NCBI RefSeq assembly: GCF_031143425.1
Contig: NC_090439.1
Location: 643,747,465-643,811,464 of the forward strand
DNA: 64,000 nt
Reading direction: 5' to 3'
Source of the DNA: Pleurodeles waltl
Lineage: Eukaryota > Chordata > Amphibia > Caudata > Salamandridae
Positions 35,638-50,400 of the stretch are shown piece by piece. Every line of letters begins with the position of its first letter. Within the stretch, counting starts at the first letter, position 1. A program made the position numbers and the translations under genes. The notes below the pieces were generated by a model, which saw only the letters and a program-made list of their open reading frames with translations, did not search any database and was not told the DNA's origin.

Positions 35638-38600
35638 CTTGGATTCCCCTAGGTCTCTAGTTTTCAGAAATGCACAGGTTTGGTAGGTTTCCCTAGGTGC
35701 CGGCTGAGCTAGAGGCCAAAATCTACAGGTAGGCACTTCGCAAAAAACACCTCTGTTTTCTTCCAAAAAATTGGATGTGTCCACGTTGCGCTTTGGGGCG
35801 TTTCCTGTCGCGGGCGCTAGGCCTACCCACACAACTGAGGTATCATTTTTATCGGGAGACTTGGGGGAAGGAAATTTGTGGCTCCTCTCAGATTCCAGAA
35901 CTTCCTGCCACAGAAATGTGAGGAACATGTGTTTTTTTAGCCAAATTCTGAGGTTTGCAAAGGATTCTGGGTAACAGAACCTGGTCCGAGCCCCGCAAGT
36001 CACCCCTCCTTGGATTTCCCTAGGTCTCTAGTTTTCAGAAATGCACAGGTTTGGTAGGTTTCCCTAGGTGCCGGCTGAGCTAGAGGCCAAAATCTACAGG
36101 TAGGCACTTCGCAAAAAACACCTCTGTTTTCTTCCAAAAATTTGGATGTGTCCACATTGCGCTTTGGGGCGTTTCCTGTCGCAGGCACTAGGCCTACCCA
36201 CACAAGTGAGGTATCATTTTTATCGGGAGACTTGGGGGAATGCTGGGTGGAAGGAAATTTGTGGCTCCTCTCAGATTCCAGAACTTTCTGCCACAGAAAT
36301 GTGAGGGACATGTGTTTTTTTAGCCAAATTTTGAGGTTTGCAAAGGATTCTGGGTAACAGAACCTGGTCCGAGCCCCGCAAGTCACCCCATCTTGGATTC
36401 CCCTAGGTCTCTAGTTTTCAGAAATGCACAGGTTTGGTAGGTTTCCCTAGGTGCCGGCTGAGCTAGAGGCCAGAATCTACAGGTAGGCACTTCGCAAAAA
36501 ACACCTCTGTTTTCTTCCAAAAATTAGGATGTGTCCACGTTGCGCTTTGGGGCGTTTCCTGTCGCGGGCGCTAGGCCTACCCACACAAGTGAGGTATCAT
36601 TTTTATCGGGAGACCTGGGGGAAGGCTGGGTGGAAGGAAATTTGTGGCTCCTCTCAGATTCCAGAACTTCCTGCCACAGAAATGTGAGGAACATGTGTTT
36701 TTTTAGCCAAATTTTGAGGTTTGCAAAGGATTCTGGGTAACAGAACCTAGTCCGAGCCCCACAAGTCACCCCTCCTTGGATTCCCCTAGGTCTCTAGTTT
36801 TCAGAAATGCACAGGTTTGGTAGGTTTCCCTAGGTGCCGGCTGAGCTAGAGGCCAAAATCTACAGGTAGGCACTTCGCAAAAAACATCTCTGTTTTCTTC
36901 CAAAAATTTGGATGTGTCCACGTTGCGCTTTGGGGCGTTTCCTGTCGCGGGCGCTAGGCCTACCCACACAAGTGAGGTATCATTTTTATCGGGAGACTTG
37001 GGGGAAGGCTGGGTGGAAGGAAATTTGTGGCTCCTCTCAGATTCCAGAACTTCCTGCCACAGAAATGTGAGGAACATGTGTTTTTTTAGCCAAATTTTGA
37101 GGTTTGCAAAGGATTCTGGGTAACAGAACCTGGTCCGAGCCCCGCAAGTCACCCCTCCTTGGATTTCCCTACGTCTCTAGTTTTCAGAAATGCACAGGTT
37201 TGGTAGGTTTCCCTAGGTGCCGGCTGAGCTAGAGGCCAAAATCTACAGGTAGGCACTTCGCAAAAAACTCCTCTGTTTTCTTCCAAAAATGTGGATGTGT
37301 CCACGTTGCGCTTTGGGGCGTTTCCTGTCGCAGGCGCTAGGCCTACCCACACAAGTGAGGTATCATTTTTATCGGGAGACTTGGGGGAACGCTGGGTGGA
37401 AGGAAATTTGTGGCTCCTCTCAGATTCCAGAACTTTCTGCCACAGAAATGTGAGGGACATGTGTTTTTTTAGCCAAATTTTGAGGTTTGCAAAGGATTCT
37501 GGGTAACAGAACCTGGTCCGAGCCCCGCAAGTCACCCCATCTTGGATTCCCCTAGGTCTCTAGTTTCCAGAAATGCACAGGTTTGGTAGGTTTCCCTAGG
37601 TGCCGGCTGAGCTAGAGGCCAAAATCTACAGGTAGGCACTTCGCAAAAAACACCTCTGTTTTCTTCCAAAAATTAGGATGTGTCCACGTTGCGCTTTGGG
37701 GCGTTTCCTGTCGCGGGCGCTAGGCCTACCCACACAAGTGAGGTATCATTTTTATCGGGAGAGTTGGGGGAACGATGGGTGGAAGGAAATTTGTGGCTCC
37801 TCTCAGATTCCAGAACTTCCTGCCACAGAAATGTGAGGAACATGTGTTTTTTTTGCCAAATTTTGAGGTTTGCAAAGGATTCTGGGTAACAGAACCTGGT
37901 CCGAGCCCCGCAAGTCACCCCATCTTGGATTCCCCTAGATCTCTAGTTTTCAGAAATGCACAGGTTTGGTAGGTTTCCCTAGGTGCCGGCTGAGCTAGAG
38001 GCCAAAATCTACAGGTAGGCAATTCGCAAAAAACACCTCTGTTTTCTTCCAAAAATTTGGATGTGTCCGCGTTGCGCTTTGGGGCGTTTCCTGTCGCGGG
38101 TGCTAGGCCTACCCACACAAGTGAAGTATCATTTTTATCAGGAGACTTGGGGGACCGCTGGGTGGAAGGAAATTTGTGGCTCCTCTCAGATTCCAGAACT
38201 TTCTGCCACAGAAATGTGAGGAACATGTGTTTTTTTAGCCAAATTTTGAGGTTTGCAAAGGATTCTGGGTAACAGAACCTGGTCCGAGCCCCGCAAGTCA
38301 CCCCTCCTTGGATTCCCCTAGGTCTCTAGATTTCAGAAATGCACAGGATTGGTAGGTTTCCCTAGGTGCCAGCTGAGCTAGAGGCCAAAATCTACAGGTA
38401 GGCACTTCGCAAAAAACACCTCCTGTTTTCTTCCAAAAATTTGGATGTGTCCACGTTGCGCTTTGGGGCGTTTCCTGTCGCGGGCGCTAGGCCTACCCAC
38501 ACAAGTGAGGTATCATTTTTATCGGGAGACTTGGGGGAACGCTGGGTGGAAGGAAACTTGTGGCTTCTCTCAGATTCCAGAACTTTCTGCCACAGAAATG

Positions 38601-39060
38601 TGAGGAACATGTGTTTTTTTAGCCAAATTTTGAGGTTTGCAAAGGATTCTGGGTAACAGAACCTGGTCCGAGCCCCGCAAGTCACCCCATCTTGGATTCC
38701 CCTAGGTCTCTAGTTTTCAGAAATGCACAGGTGTGGTAGGTTTCCCTAGGTGCCAGCTGAGCCAGAGGCCAAAATCTACAGGTAGGCACTTCGCAAAAAA
38801 CACCTCGGTTTTCTTCCAAAAATTTGGATGTGTCCACGTTGCGCTTTGGGGCATTTCCTGTCGCGGGCGCTAGGCCTACCCACACAAGTGAGGTATCATT
38901 TTTATCGGGAGACTTGGGGGAACGCTGGGTGGAAGGATATTTGTGGCTCCTCTCAGATTCCAGAACTTTCTGCCACAGAAATGTGAGGAACATGTGTTTT
39001 TTTAGCCAAATTGTGAGGTTTGCAAAGGATTCTGGGTAACAGAACCTGGTCCGAGCCCCG

Positions 39061-42000
39061 CAAGTCACCCCTCCTTGGATTCCCCTAGGTCTCTAGTTTT
39101 CAGAAATGCACAGGTTTGGTAGGTTTCCCTAGGTGCCGGCTGAGCTAGAGGCCAAAATCTACAGGTAGGCACTTCGCAAAAAACACCTCTGTTTTCTTCC
39201 AAAAAATTGGATGTGTCCACGTTGCGCTTTGGGGCGTTTCCTGTCGCGGGCGCTAGGCCTACCCACACAACTGAGGTATCATTTTTATCGGGAGACTTGG
39301 GGGAAGGAAATTTGTGGCTCCTCTCAGATTCCAGAACTTCCTGCCACAGAAATGTGAGGAACATGTGTTTTTTTAGCCAAATTCTGAGGTTTGCAAAGGA
39401 TTCTGGGTAACAGAACCTGGTCCGAGCCCCGCAAGTCACCCCTCCTTGGATTTCCCTAGGTCTCTAGTTTTCAGAAATGCACAGGTTTGGTAGGTTTCCC
39501 TAGGTGCCGGCTGAGCTAGAGGCCAAAATCTACAGGTAGGCACTTCGCAAAAAACACCTCTGTTTTCTTCCAAAAATTTGGATGTGTCCACATTGCGCTT
39601 TGGGGCGTTTCCTGTCGCAGGCACTAGGCCTACCCACACAAGTGAGGCATCATTTTTATCGGGAGACTTGGGGGAATGCTGGGTGGAAGGAAATGTGTGG
39701 CTCCTCTCAGATTCCAGAACTTTCTGCCACAGAAATGTGAGGGACATGTGTTTTTTTAGCCAAATTTTGAGGTTTGCAAAGGATTCTGGGTAACAGAACC
39801 TGGTCCGAGCTCCGCAAGTCACCCCTCCTTGGATTCCCCTAGGTCTCTAGTTTTCAGAAATGCACAGGTTTGGTAGGTTTCCCTAGGTGCCGGCTGAGCT
39901 AGAGGCCAAAATCTACAGGTAGGCACTTCGCAAAAAACACCTCCTGTTTTCTTCCAAAAATTTGGATGTATCCACGTTGCGCTTTGGGGCGTTTCCTGTC
40001 GCGGGCGCTAGGCCTACACACACAAGTGAGGTATCATTTTTATCAGGAGACTTGGGGGAACGCTGGGTGGAAGGAAATTTGTGGCTCCTCTCAGATTCCA
40101 GAACTTTCTGCCACAGAAATGTGAGGGACATGTGTTTTTTTAGCCAAATTTTGAGGTTTGCAAAGGATTCTGGGTAACAGAACCTGGTCCGAGCCCCGCA
40201 AGTCACCCCATCTTGGATTCCCCTAGGTCTCTAGTTTTCAGAAATGCACAGGTTTGGTAGGTTTCCCTAGGTGCCGGCTGAGCTAGAGGCCAAAATCTAC
40301 AGGTAGGCACTTCGCAAAAAACACCTCTGTTTTCTTCCAATAATTAGGATGTGTCCACGTTGCGCTTTGGGGCGTTTTCTGTCGCGGGCGCTAGGCCTAC
40401 CCACACAAGTGAGGTATCATTTTTATCGGGAGACTTGGGGGAACGCTGGGTGGAAGGAAATTTGTGGCTCCTCTCAGATTCCAGAACTTTCTGCCACAGA
40501 AATGTGAGGGAAATGTGTTTTTTTAAGCCAATTTTTGAGGTTTGCAAAGGATTCTGGGTAACAGAACTTGGTCCGAGCCCCGCAAGTCACCCCTCCTTGG
40601 ATTTCCCTAGGTCTCTAGTTTTCAGAAATGCACAGGTGTGGTAGGTTTCCCTAGGTGCCGGCTGAGCTAGAGGCCAAAATCTGCAGGTAGGCACTTCGCA
40701 AAAAACACCTCTGTTTTCTTCCAAAAATTTGGATGTGTCCACGTTGCGCTTTGGGGCGTTTCCTGTCGCAGGCGCTAGGCCTACCCACACAAGTGAGGTA
40801 TCATTTTTATCGGGAGACTTGGGGGAACGCTGGGTGGAAGGAAATTTGTGGCTCCTCTCAGATTCCAGAACTTTCTGCCACAGAAATGTGAGGGACATGT
40901 GTTTTTTTAGCCAAATTTTGAGGTTTGCAAAGGATTCTGGGTAACAGAACCTGGTCCGAGCCCTGCAAGTCACCCAATCTTGGATTCCCCTAGGTCTCTA
41001 GTTATCAGAAATGCACTGCTTTGGTAGGTTTCCCTAGGTTCCGGCTGAGCTAGAGGCCAAAATCTACAGGTAGGCACTTCGCAAAAAACACCTCTGTTTT
41101 CTTCCAAAAATGTGGATGTGTCCACGTTGCGCTTTGGGGCGTTTCCTGTCGCGGGCGCTAGGCCTACCCACACAAGTGAGGTATCATTTTTATCGGGAGA
41201 CTTGGGGGAAGGCTGGGTGGAAGGAAATTTGTGGCTCCTCTCAGATTTCAGAACTTTCTGCCACAGAAATGTGAGGAACATGTGTTTTTTTAGCCAAATT
41301 TTGAGGTTTGCAAAGGATTCTGGGTAACAGAACTTGGTCCGAGCCCCGCAATTCACCCCTCCTTGGATTTCCCTAGGTCTCTAGTTTTCAGAAATGCACA
41401 GGTGTGGTAGGTTTCCCTAGGTGCCGGCTGAGCTAGAGGCCAAAATCTACAGGTAGGCACTTCGCAAAAAACACCTCTGTTTTCTTCCAAAAATGTGGAT
41501 GTGTCCACGTTGCGCTTTGGGGCGTTTCCTGTCGCAGGCGCTAGGCCTACCCACACAAGTGAGGTATCATTTTTATCGGGAGACTTGGGGGAATGCTGGG
41601 TGGAAGGAAATTTGTGGCTCCTCTCAGATTCCAGAACTTTCTGCCACAGAAATGTGAGGGACATGTGTTTTTTTAGCCAAATTTTGAGGTTTGCAAAGGA
41701 TTCTGGGTAACAGAACCTGGTCCGAGCCCCGCAAGTCACCCCATCTTGGATTCCCCTAGGTCTCTAGTGTTAAAAAATGAACAGGTTTGGTAGGTTTCCC
41801 TAGGTGCCGGCTGAGCTAGAGGCCAAAATCTACAGGTAGGCACTTCGCAAAAAACACCTCTGTTTTCTTCCAAAAATTAGGATGTGTCCACGTTGCGCTT
41901 TGGGGCGTTTCCTGTCGCGGGCGCTAGGCCTACCCACACAAGTGAGGTATCATTTTTATCGGGAGACTTGGGGGAAGGCTGGGTGGAAGGAAATTTGTGG

Positions 42001-45000
42001 CTCCTCTCAGATTCCAGAACTTCCTGCCACAGAAATGTGAGGAACATGTGTTTTTTTAGCCAAATTTTGAGGTTTGCAAAGGATTCTGGGTAACAGAACC
42101 TGGTCCGAGCCCCGCAAGTCACCCCTCCTTGGATTCCCCTAGGTCTCTAGTTTTCAGAAATGCACAGGTTTGGTAGGTTTCCCTAGGTGCCGGCTGAGCT
42201 AGAGGCCAAAATCTACAGGTAGGCACTTCGCAAAAAACACCTCCTGTTTTCTTCCCAAAATTTGGATGTATCCACGTTGCGCTTTGGGGCGTTTCCTGTC
42301 GCGGGCGCTAGGCCTACCCACACAAGTGAGGTATCATTTTTATCGGGAGACTTGGGGGAACGCTGGGTGGAAGGAAATTTGTGGCTCCTCTCAGATTCCA
42401 GAACTTTCTGCCACAGAAATGTGAGGGACATGTGTTTTTTTAGCCAAATTTTGAGGTTTGCAAAGGATTCTGGGTAACAGAACTTGGTCCGAGCCCCGCA
42501 AGTCACCCCTCCTTGGATTTCCCTAGGTCTCTAGTTTTCAGAAATGCACAGGTGTGGTAGGTTTCCCTAGGTGCCGGCTGAGCTAGAGGCCAAATTCTAC
42601 AGGTAGGCACTTCGCAAAAAACACCTCTGTTTTCTTCCAAAAATGTGGATGTGTCCACGTTGCGCTTTGGGGCGTTTCCTGTCGCAGGCGCTAGGCCTAC
42701 CCACACAAGTGAGGTATCATTTTTATCGGGAGACTTGGGGGAACGCTGGGTGGAAGGAAATTTGTGGCTCCTCTCAGATTCCAGAACTTTCTGCCACAGA
42801 AATGTGAGGGACATGTGTTTTTTTAGCCAAATTTTGAGGTTTGCAAAGGATTCTGGGTAACAGAACCTGGTCCGAGCCCTGCAAGTCACCCAATCTTGGA
42901 TTCCCCTAGGTCTCTAGTTTTCAGAAATGCACAGGTTTGGTAGGTTTCCCTAGGTGCCGGCTGAGCTAGAGGCCAAAATCTACAGGTAGGCACTTCGCAA
43001 AAAACACCTCTGTTTTCTTCCAAAAATGTGGATGTGTCCACGTTGCGCTTTGGGGCGTTTCCTGTCGCGGGCGCTAGGCCTACCCACACAAGTGAGGTAT
43101 CATTTTTATCGGGAGACTTGGGGGAAGGCTGGGTGGAAGGAAATTTGTGGCTCCTCTCAGATTTCAGAACTTTCTGCCACAGAAATGTGAGGAACATGTG
43201 TTTTTTTAGCCAAATTTTGAGGTTTGCAAAGGATTCTGGGTAACAGAACTTGGTCCGAGCCCCGCAATTCACCCCTCCTTGGATTTCCCTAGGTCTCTAG
43301 TTTTCAGAAATGCACAGGTGTGGTAGGTTTCCCTAGGTGCCGGCTGAGCTAGAGGCCAAAATCTACAGGTAGGCACTTCGCAAAAAACACCTCTGTTTTC
43401 TTCCAAAAATTTGGATGTGTCCACTTTGCGCTTTGGGGCGTTTCCTGTCGCAGGCGCTAGGCCTACCCACACAAGTGAGGTATCATTTTTATCGGGAGAC
43501 TTGGGGGAACGCTGGGTGGAAGGAAATTCGTGGCTCTTCTCAGATTTCAGAACTTTCTGCCACAGAAATGTGAGGGACATGTGTTTTTTTAGCCAAATTT
43601 TGAGGTTTGCAAAGGATTCTGGGTAACAGAACCTGGTCCGAGCCCTGCAAGTCACCCAATCTTGGATTCCCCTAGGTCTCTAGTTTTCAGAAATGCACAG
43701 GTTTGGTAGGTTTCCCTAGGTGCCGGCTGAGCTAGAGGCCAAAATCTACAGGTAGGCACTTCTCAAAAAACACCTCTGTTTTCTTCCAAAAATTTGGATG
43801 TGTCCACGTTGCGCTTTGGGGCGTTTCCTGTCGCAGGCGCTAGGCCTACCCACACAAGTGAGGTATCATTTTTATCGGGAGACTTGGTGGAAGGCTGGGT
43901 GGAAGGAAATTTGTGGCTCCTCTCAGATTCCAGAACTTCCTGCCACAGAAATGTGAGGAACATGTGTTTTTTTAGCCAAATTTTGAGGTTTGCAAAGGAT
44001 TCTGGGTAACAGAACCTGGTCCGAGCCCCGCAAGTCACCCCTCCTTGGATTCCCCTAGGTCTCTAGTTTTCAGAAATGCACAGGTTTGGTAGGTTTCCCT
44101 AGGTGCCGGCTGAGCTAGAGGCCAAAATCTACAGGTAGGCACTTCGCAAAAAACACCTCCTGTTTTCTTCCAAAAATTTGGATGTGTCCACGTTGCGCTT
44201 TGGGGCGTTTCCTGTCGCGGGCGCTAGGCCTACCCTCACAAGTGAGGTATCATTTTTATCGGGAGACTTGGGGGAACGCTGGGTGGAAGGAAATTTGTGG
44301 CTCCTCTCAGATTCCAGAAATTTCTGCCACAGAAATGTGAGGGACATGTGTTTTTTTAGCCAAATTTTGAGGTTTGCAAAGGATTCTGGGTAACAGAACC
44401 TGGTCCGAGCCCTGCAAGTCACCCAATCTTGGATTCCCCTAGGTCTCTAGTTTTCAGAAATGCACAGGTTTGGTAGGTTTCCCTAGGTGCCGGCTGAGCT
44501 AGAGGCCAAAATCTACAGGTAGGCACTTCTCAAAAAACACCTCTGTTTTCTTCAAAAAATTTGGATGTGTCCACGTTGCGCTTTGGGGCGTTTCCTGTCG
44601 CAGGCGCTAGGCCTACCCACACAAGTGAGGTATCATTTTTATCGGGAGACTTGGGGGAAGGCTGGGTGGAAGGAAATTTGTGGCTCCTCTCAGATTCCAG
44701 AACTTCCTGCCACAGAAATGTGAGGAACATGTGTTTTTTTAGCCAAATTTTGAGGTTTGCAAAGGATTCTGGGTAACAGAACCTGGTCCGAGCCCCGCAA
44801 GTCACCCCTCCTTGGATTCCCCTAGGTCTCTAGTTTTCAGAAATGCACAGGTTTGGTAGGTTTCCCTAGGTGCCGGCTGAGCTAGAGGCCAAAATCTACA
44901 GGTAGGCACTTCGCAAAAAACACCTCCTGTTTTCTTCCAAAAATGTGGATGTGTCCACGTTGCGCTTTGGGGCGTTTCCTGTCGCGGGCGCTAGGCCTAC

Positions 45001-47477
45001 ACACACAAGTGAGGTATCATTTTTATCAGGAGACTTGGGGGAACGCTGGGTGGAAGGAAATTTGTGGCTCCTCTCAGATTCCAGAACTTTCTGCCACAGA
45101 AATGTGAGGAACATGTGTTTTCTTAGCCAAATTTTGAGGTTTGCAAAGGATTCTGGGTAACAGAACTTGGTCAGAGCCCCTCAAGTCACCCCTCCTTGGA
45201 TTTCCCTAGGTCTCTAGTTTTCAGAAATGCACAGGTGTGGTAGGTTTCCCTAGGTGCTGGCTGAGCTAGAGGCCAAAATCTACAGGTAGGCATTTCGCAA
45301 AAAACACCTCTGTTTTCTTCCAAAAATTTGGATGTGTCCACGTTGCGCTTTGGGGCGTTTCCTGTCGCAGGCGCTAGGCCTACCCACACAAGTGAGGTAT
45401 CATTTTTATCGGGAGACTTGGGGGAACGCTGGGTGGAAGGAAATTTGTGGCTCCTCTCAGATTCCAGAACTTTCTGCCACAGAAATGTGAGGGACATGTG
45501 TTTTTTTAGCCAAATTTTGAGGTTTGCAAAGGATTCTGGGTAACAGAACCTGGTCCGAGCCCTGCAAGTCACCCAATCTTGGATTCCCCTAGGTCTCTAG
45601 TTTTCAGAAATGCACAGGTTTGGTAGGTTCCCTAGGTGCCGGCTGAGCTAGAGGCCAAAATCTACAGGTAGGCACTTCGCAAAAAACACCTCTGTTTTCT
45701 TCCAAAAATTAGTATGTGTCCACGTTGTGCTTTGGGGCGTTTCCTGTCGCGGGCGCTAGGCCTACCCACAAAAGTGAGGTATCATTTTTATCGGGAGACT
45801 TGGGGGAAGGCTGGGTGGAAGGAAATTTGTGGCTCCTCTCAGATTCCAGAACTTCCTGCCACAGAAATGTGGGGAACATGTGTTTTTTTTGCCAAATTTT
45901 GAGGTTTGCAAAGGATTCTGGGTAACAGAACCTGGTCCGAGCCCCGCAAGTCACCCCTCCTTGGATTTCCCTAGGTCTCTAGTTTTCAGAAATGCACAGG
46001 TGTGGTAGGTTTCCCTAGGTGCTGGCTGAGCTAGAGGCCAAAATCTACAGGTAGGCATTTCGCAAAAAACACCTCTGTTTTCTTCCAAAAATTTGGATGT
46101 GTCCACGTTGCGCTTTGGGGCGTTTCCTGTCGCAGGCGCTAGGCCTACCCACACAAGTGAGGTATCATTTTTATCGGGAGACTTGGGGGAACGCTGGGTG
46201 GAAGGAAATTTGTGGCTCCTCTCAGATTCCAGAACTTTCTGCCACAGAAATGTGAGGGACATGTGTTTTTTTAGCCAAATTTTGAGGTTTGCAAAGGATT
46301 CTGGGTAACAGAACCTGGTCCGAGCCCTGCAAGTCACCCAATCTTGGATTCCCCTAGGTCTCTAGTTTTCAGAAATGCACAGGTTTGGTAGGTTTCCCTA
46401 GGTGCCGGCTGTGCTAGAGGCCAAAATCTACAGGTAGGCAATTCGCAAAAAACACCTCTGTTTTCTTCCAAAAATTTGGATGTGTCCACGTTGCGCTTTG
46501 GGGTGTTTCCTGTCGCGGGCACTAGGCCTACCCACACAAGTGAAGTATCATTTTTATCGGGAGACTTGGGGGAACGCTGGGTGGAAAGAAATTTGTGGCT
46601 CCTCTCAGATTCCAGAACTTTCTGCCACAGAAATGTGAGTGACATGTGTTTTTTAGCCAAATTTTGAGGTTTACAAAGGATTCTGGGTAACAGAACCTGG
46701 TCCGAGCCCCGCAAGTCACCCCATCTTGGATTCCCCTAGGTCTCTAGTTTTCAGAAATGCACAGGTTTGGTAGGTTTCCCTAGGTGCCAGCTGAGCTAGA
46801 GGGCAAAATCTACAGGTAGGCACTTCGCAAAAAACACCTCTGTTCTCTTCCAAAAATTTGGATGTGTCCACGTTGCGCTTTGGGGCGTTTCCTGTCGCGG
46901 GCGCTAGGCCTACACACACAAGTGAGGTATCATTGTTATCGGGAGACTTGGGGGAACGCTGGGTGGAAGGAAACTTGTGGCTCCTCTCAGATTCCAGAAC
47001 TTTCTGCCACTGAAATGTGAGGAACATGTGTTTTTTTAGCCAAATTTTTAGGTTTGCAAAGGATTCTGGGTAACAGAACCTGGTCCGAGCCCCGCAAGTC
47101 ACCCCATCTTGGATTCCCCTAGGTCTCTAGTTTTCAGAAATGCACAGGTTTGGTAGGGTTCCCTAGGTGCCGGCTGAGCTAGAGGCCAAAATCTACAGGT
47201 AGGCACTTCGCAAAAAACACCTCTGTTTTCTTCCAAAAATTTGGATGTGTCCACGTTGCGCTTTGGGGCGTTTCCTGTCGCGGGCGCTAGGCCTACCCAC
47301 ACAAGTGAGGTATCATTTTTATAGGTAGACTTGGGGGAACGCTGGGTGGAATGAAATTTGTGGCTCCTCTCAAATTCCAGAACTTTCTGCCACAGAAATG
47401 TGAGGAACATGTGTTTTTTTAGCCAAATTTTGAGGTTTGCAAAGGATTCTGGGTAACAGAACCTAGTCCGAGCCCCA
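39061..47477. repeat. 22-monomer duplicated segment, first copy (8,417 bp)
   Basis: All monomer variants here recur 8,417 bp downstream in 47,478-55,894. The left limit is set by A at 47,477 against G at 39,060. The right limit of the ambiguity is set by C at 47,603 against T at 56,020. The exchange therefore fell within about 125 bp at the start of a monomer. The segment carries three substitutions absent from unit A copy 1 (39,648, 40,341 and 42,256) and the one-monomer deletion junction, all also present in the second copy. It corresponds to about 17,640-26,440 of copy 1 minus that monomer. Confidence 0.93.
39744..39810. other. Junction of a one-monomer (383-bp) deletion
   Basis: In copy 1 a monomer ending with gagccccgcaag near 18,390 is followed by one carrying attaggatg (18,541), and the next begins after gagctccgcaag near 18,780. 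In copy 2 the first monomer runs directly into gagctccgcaag at 39,808-39,819, so the middle monomer is missing. The left side matches copy 1 up to gggacatg at 39,741-39,748 and the right side matches from the T at 39,811. The deletion joined homologous points of two adjacent monomers, so the length of the new monomer is normal. The same junction is repeated at about 48,161-48,228. Confidence 0.88.
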
Positions 47478-50400
47478 CAAGTCACCCCTCCTTGGATTCC
47501 CCTAGGTCTCTAGTTTTCAGAAATGCACAGGTTTGGTAGGTTTCCCTAGGTGCCGGCTGAGCTAGAGGCCAAAATCTACAGGTAGGCACTTCGCAAAAAA
47601 CACCTCTGTTTTCTTCCAAAAAATTGGATGTGTCCACGTTGCGCTTTGGGGCGTTTCCTGTCGCGGGCGCTAGGCCTACCCACACAACTGAGGTATCATT
47701 TTTATCGGGAGACTTGGGGGAAGGAAATTTGTGGCTCCTCTCAGATTCCAGAACTTCCTGCCACAGAAATGTGAGGAACATGTGTTTTTTTAGCCAAATT
47801 CTGAGGTTTGCAAAGGATTCTGGGTAACAGAACCTGGTCCGAGCCCCGCAAGTCACCCCTCCTTGGATTTCCCTAGGTCTCTAGTTTTCAGAAATGCACA
47901 GGTTTGGTAGGTTTCCCTAGGTGCCGGCTGAGCTAGAGGCCAAAATCTACAGGTAGGCACTTCGCAAAAAACACCTCTGTTTTCTTCCAAAAATTTGGAT
48001 GTGTCCACATTGCGCTTTGGGGCGTTTCCTGTCGCAGGCACTAGGCCTACCCACACAAGTGAGGCATCATTTTTATCGGGAGACTTGGGGGAATGCTGGG
48101 TGGAAGGAAATGTGTGGCTCCTCTCAGATTCCAGAACTTTCTGCCACAGAAATGTGAGGGACATGTGTTTTTTTAGCCAAATTTTGAGGTTTGCAAAGGA
48201 TTCTGGGTAACAGAACCTGGTCCGAGCTCCGCAAGTCACCCCTCCTTGGATTCCCCTAGGTCTCTAGTTTTCAGAAATGCACAGGTTTGGTAGGTTTCCC
48301 TAGGTGCCGGCTGAGCTAGAGGCCAAAATCTACAGGTAGGCACTTCGCAAAAAACACCTCCTGTTTTCTTCCAAAAATTTGGATGTATCCACGTTGCGCT
48401 TTGGGGCGTTTCCTGTCGCGGGCGCTAGGCCTACACACACAAGTGAGGTATCATTTTTATCAGGAGACTTGGGGGAACGCTGGGTGGAAGGAAATTTGTG
48501 GCTCCTCTCAGATTCCAGAACTTTCTGCCACAGAAATGTGAGGGACATGTGTTTTTTTAGCCAAATTTTGAGGTTTGCAAAGGATTCTGGGTAACAGAAC
48601 CTGGTCCGAGCCCCGCAAGTCACCCCATCTTGGATTCCCCTAGGTCTCTAGTTTTCAGAAATGCACAGGTTTGGTAGGTTTCCCTAGGTGCCGGCTGAGC
48701 TAGAGGCCAAAATCTACAGGTAGGCACTTCGCAAAAAACACCTCTGTTTTCTTCCAATAATTAGGATGTGTCCACGTTGCGCTTTGGGGCGTTTTCTGTC
48801 GCGGGCGCTAGGCCTACCCACACAAGTGAGGTATCATTTTTATCGGGAGACTTGGGGGAACGCTGGGTGGAAGGAAATTTGTGGCTCCTCTCAGATTCCA
48901 GAACTTTCTGCCACAGAAATGTGAGGGAAATGTGTTTTTTTAAGCCAATTTTTGAGGTTTGCAAAGGATTCTGGGTAACAGAACTTGGTCCGAGCCCCGC
49001 AAGTCACCCCTCCTTGGATTTCCCTAGGTCTCTAGTTTTCAGAAATGCACAGGTGTGGTAGGTTTCCCTAGGTGCCGGCTGAGCTAGAGGCCAAAATCTG
49101 CAGGTAGGCACTTCGCAAAAAACACCTCTGTTTTCTTCCAAAAATTTGGATGTGTCCACGTTGCGCTTTGGGGCGTTTCCTGTCGCAGGCGCTAGGCCTA
49201 CCCACACAAGTGAGGTATCATTTTTATCGGGAGACTTGGGGGAACGCTGGGTGGAAGGAAATTTGTGGCTCCTCTCAGATTCCAGAACTTTCTGCCACAG
49301 AAATGTGAGGGACATGTGTTTTTTTAGCCAAATTTTGAGGTTTGCAAAGGATTCTGGGTAACAGAACCTGGTCCGAGCCCTGCAAGTCACCCAATCTTGG
49401 ATTCCCCTAGGTCTCTAGTTATCAGAAATGCACTGCTTTGGTAGGTTTCCCTAGGTTCCGGCTGAGCTAGAGGCCAAAATCTACAGGTAGGCACTTCGCA
49501 AAAAACACCTCTGTTTTCTTCCAAAAATGTGGATGTGTCCACGTTGCGCTTTGGGGCGTTTCCTGTCGCGGGCGCTAGGCCTACCCACACAAGTGAGGTA
49601 TCATTTTTATCGGGAGACTTGGGGGAAGGCTGGGTGGAAGGAAATTTGTGGCTCCTCTCAGATTTCAGAACTTTCTGCCACAGAAATGTGAGGAACATGT
49701 GTTTTTTTAGCCAAATTTTGAGGTTTGCAAAGGATTCTGGGTAACAGAACTTGGTCCGAGCCCCGCAATTCACCCCTCCTTGGATTTCCCTAGGTCTCTA
49801 GTTTTCAGAAATGCACAGGTGTGGTAGGTTTCCCTAGGTGCCGGCTGAGCTAGAGGCCAAAATCTACAGGTAGGCACTTCGCAAAAAACACCTCTGTTTT
49901 CTTCCAAAAATGTGGATGTGTCCACGTTGCGCTTTGGGGCGTTTCCTGTCGCAGGCGCTAGGCCTACCCACACAAGTGAGGTATCATTTTTATCGGGAGA
50001 CTTGGGGGAATGCTGGGTGGAAGGAAATTTGTGGCTCCTCTCAGATTCCAGAACTTTCTGCCACAGAAATGTGAGGGACATGTGTTTTTTTAGCCAAATT
50101 TTGAGGTTTGCAAAGGATTCTGGGTAACAGAACCTGGTCCGAGCCCCGCAAGTCACCCCATCTTGGATTCCCCTAGGTCTCTAGTGTTAAAAAATGAACA
50201 GGTTTGGTAGGTTTCCCTAGGTGCCGGCTGAGCTAGAGGCCAAAATCTACAGGTAGGCACTTCGCAAAAAACACCTCTGTTTTCTTCCAAAAATTAGGAT
50301 GTGTCCACGTTGCGCTTTGGGGCGTTTCCTGTCGCGGGCGCTAGGCCTACCCACACAAGTGAGGTATCATTTTTATCGGGAGACTTGGGGGAAGGCTGGG

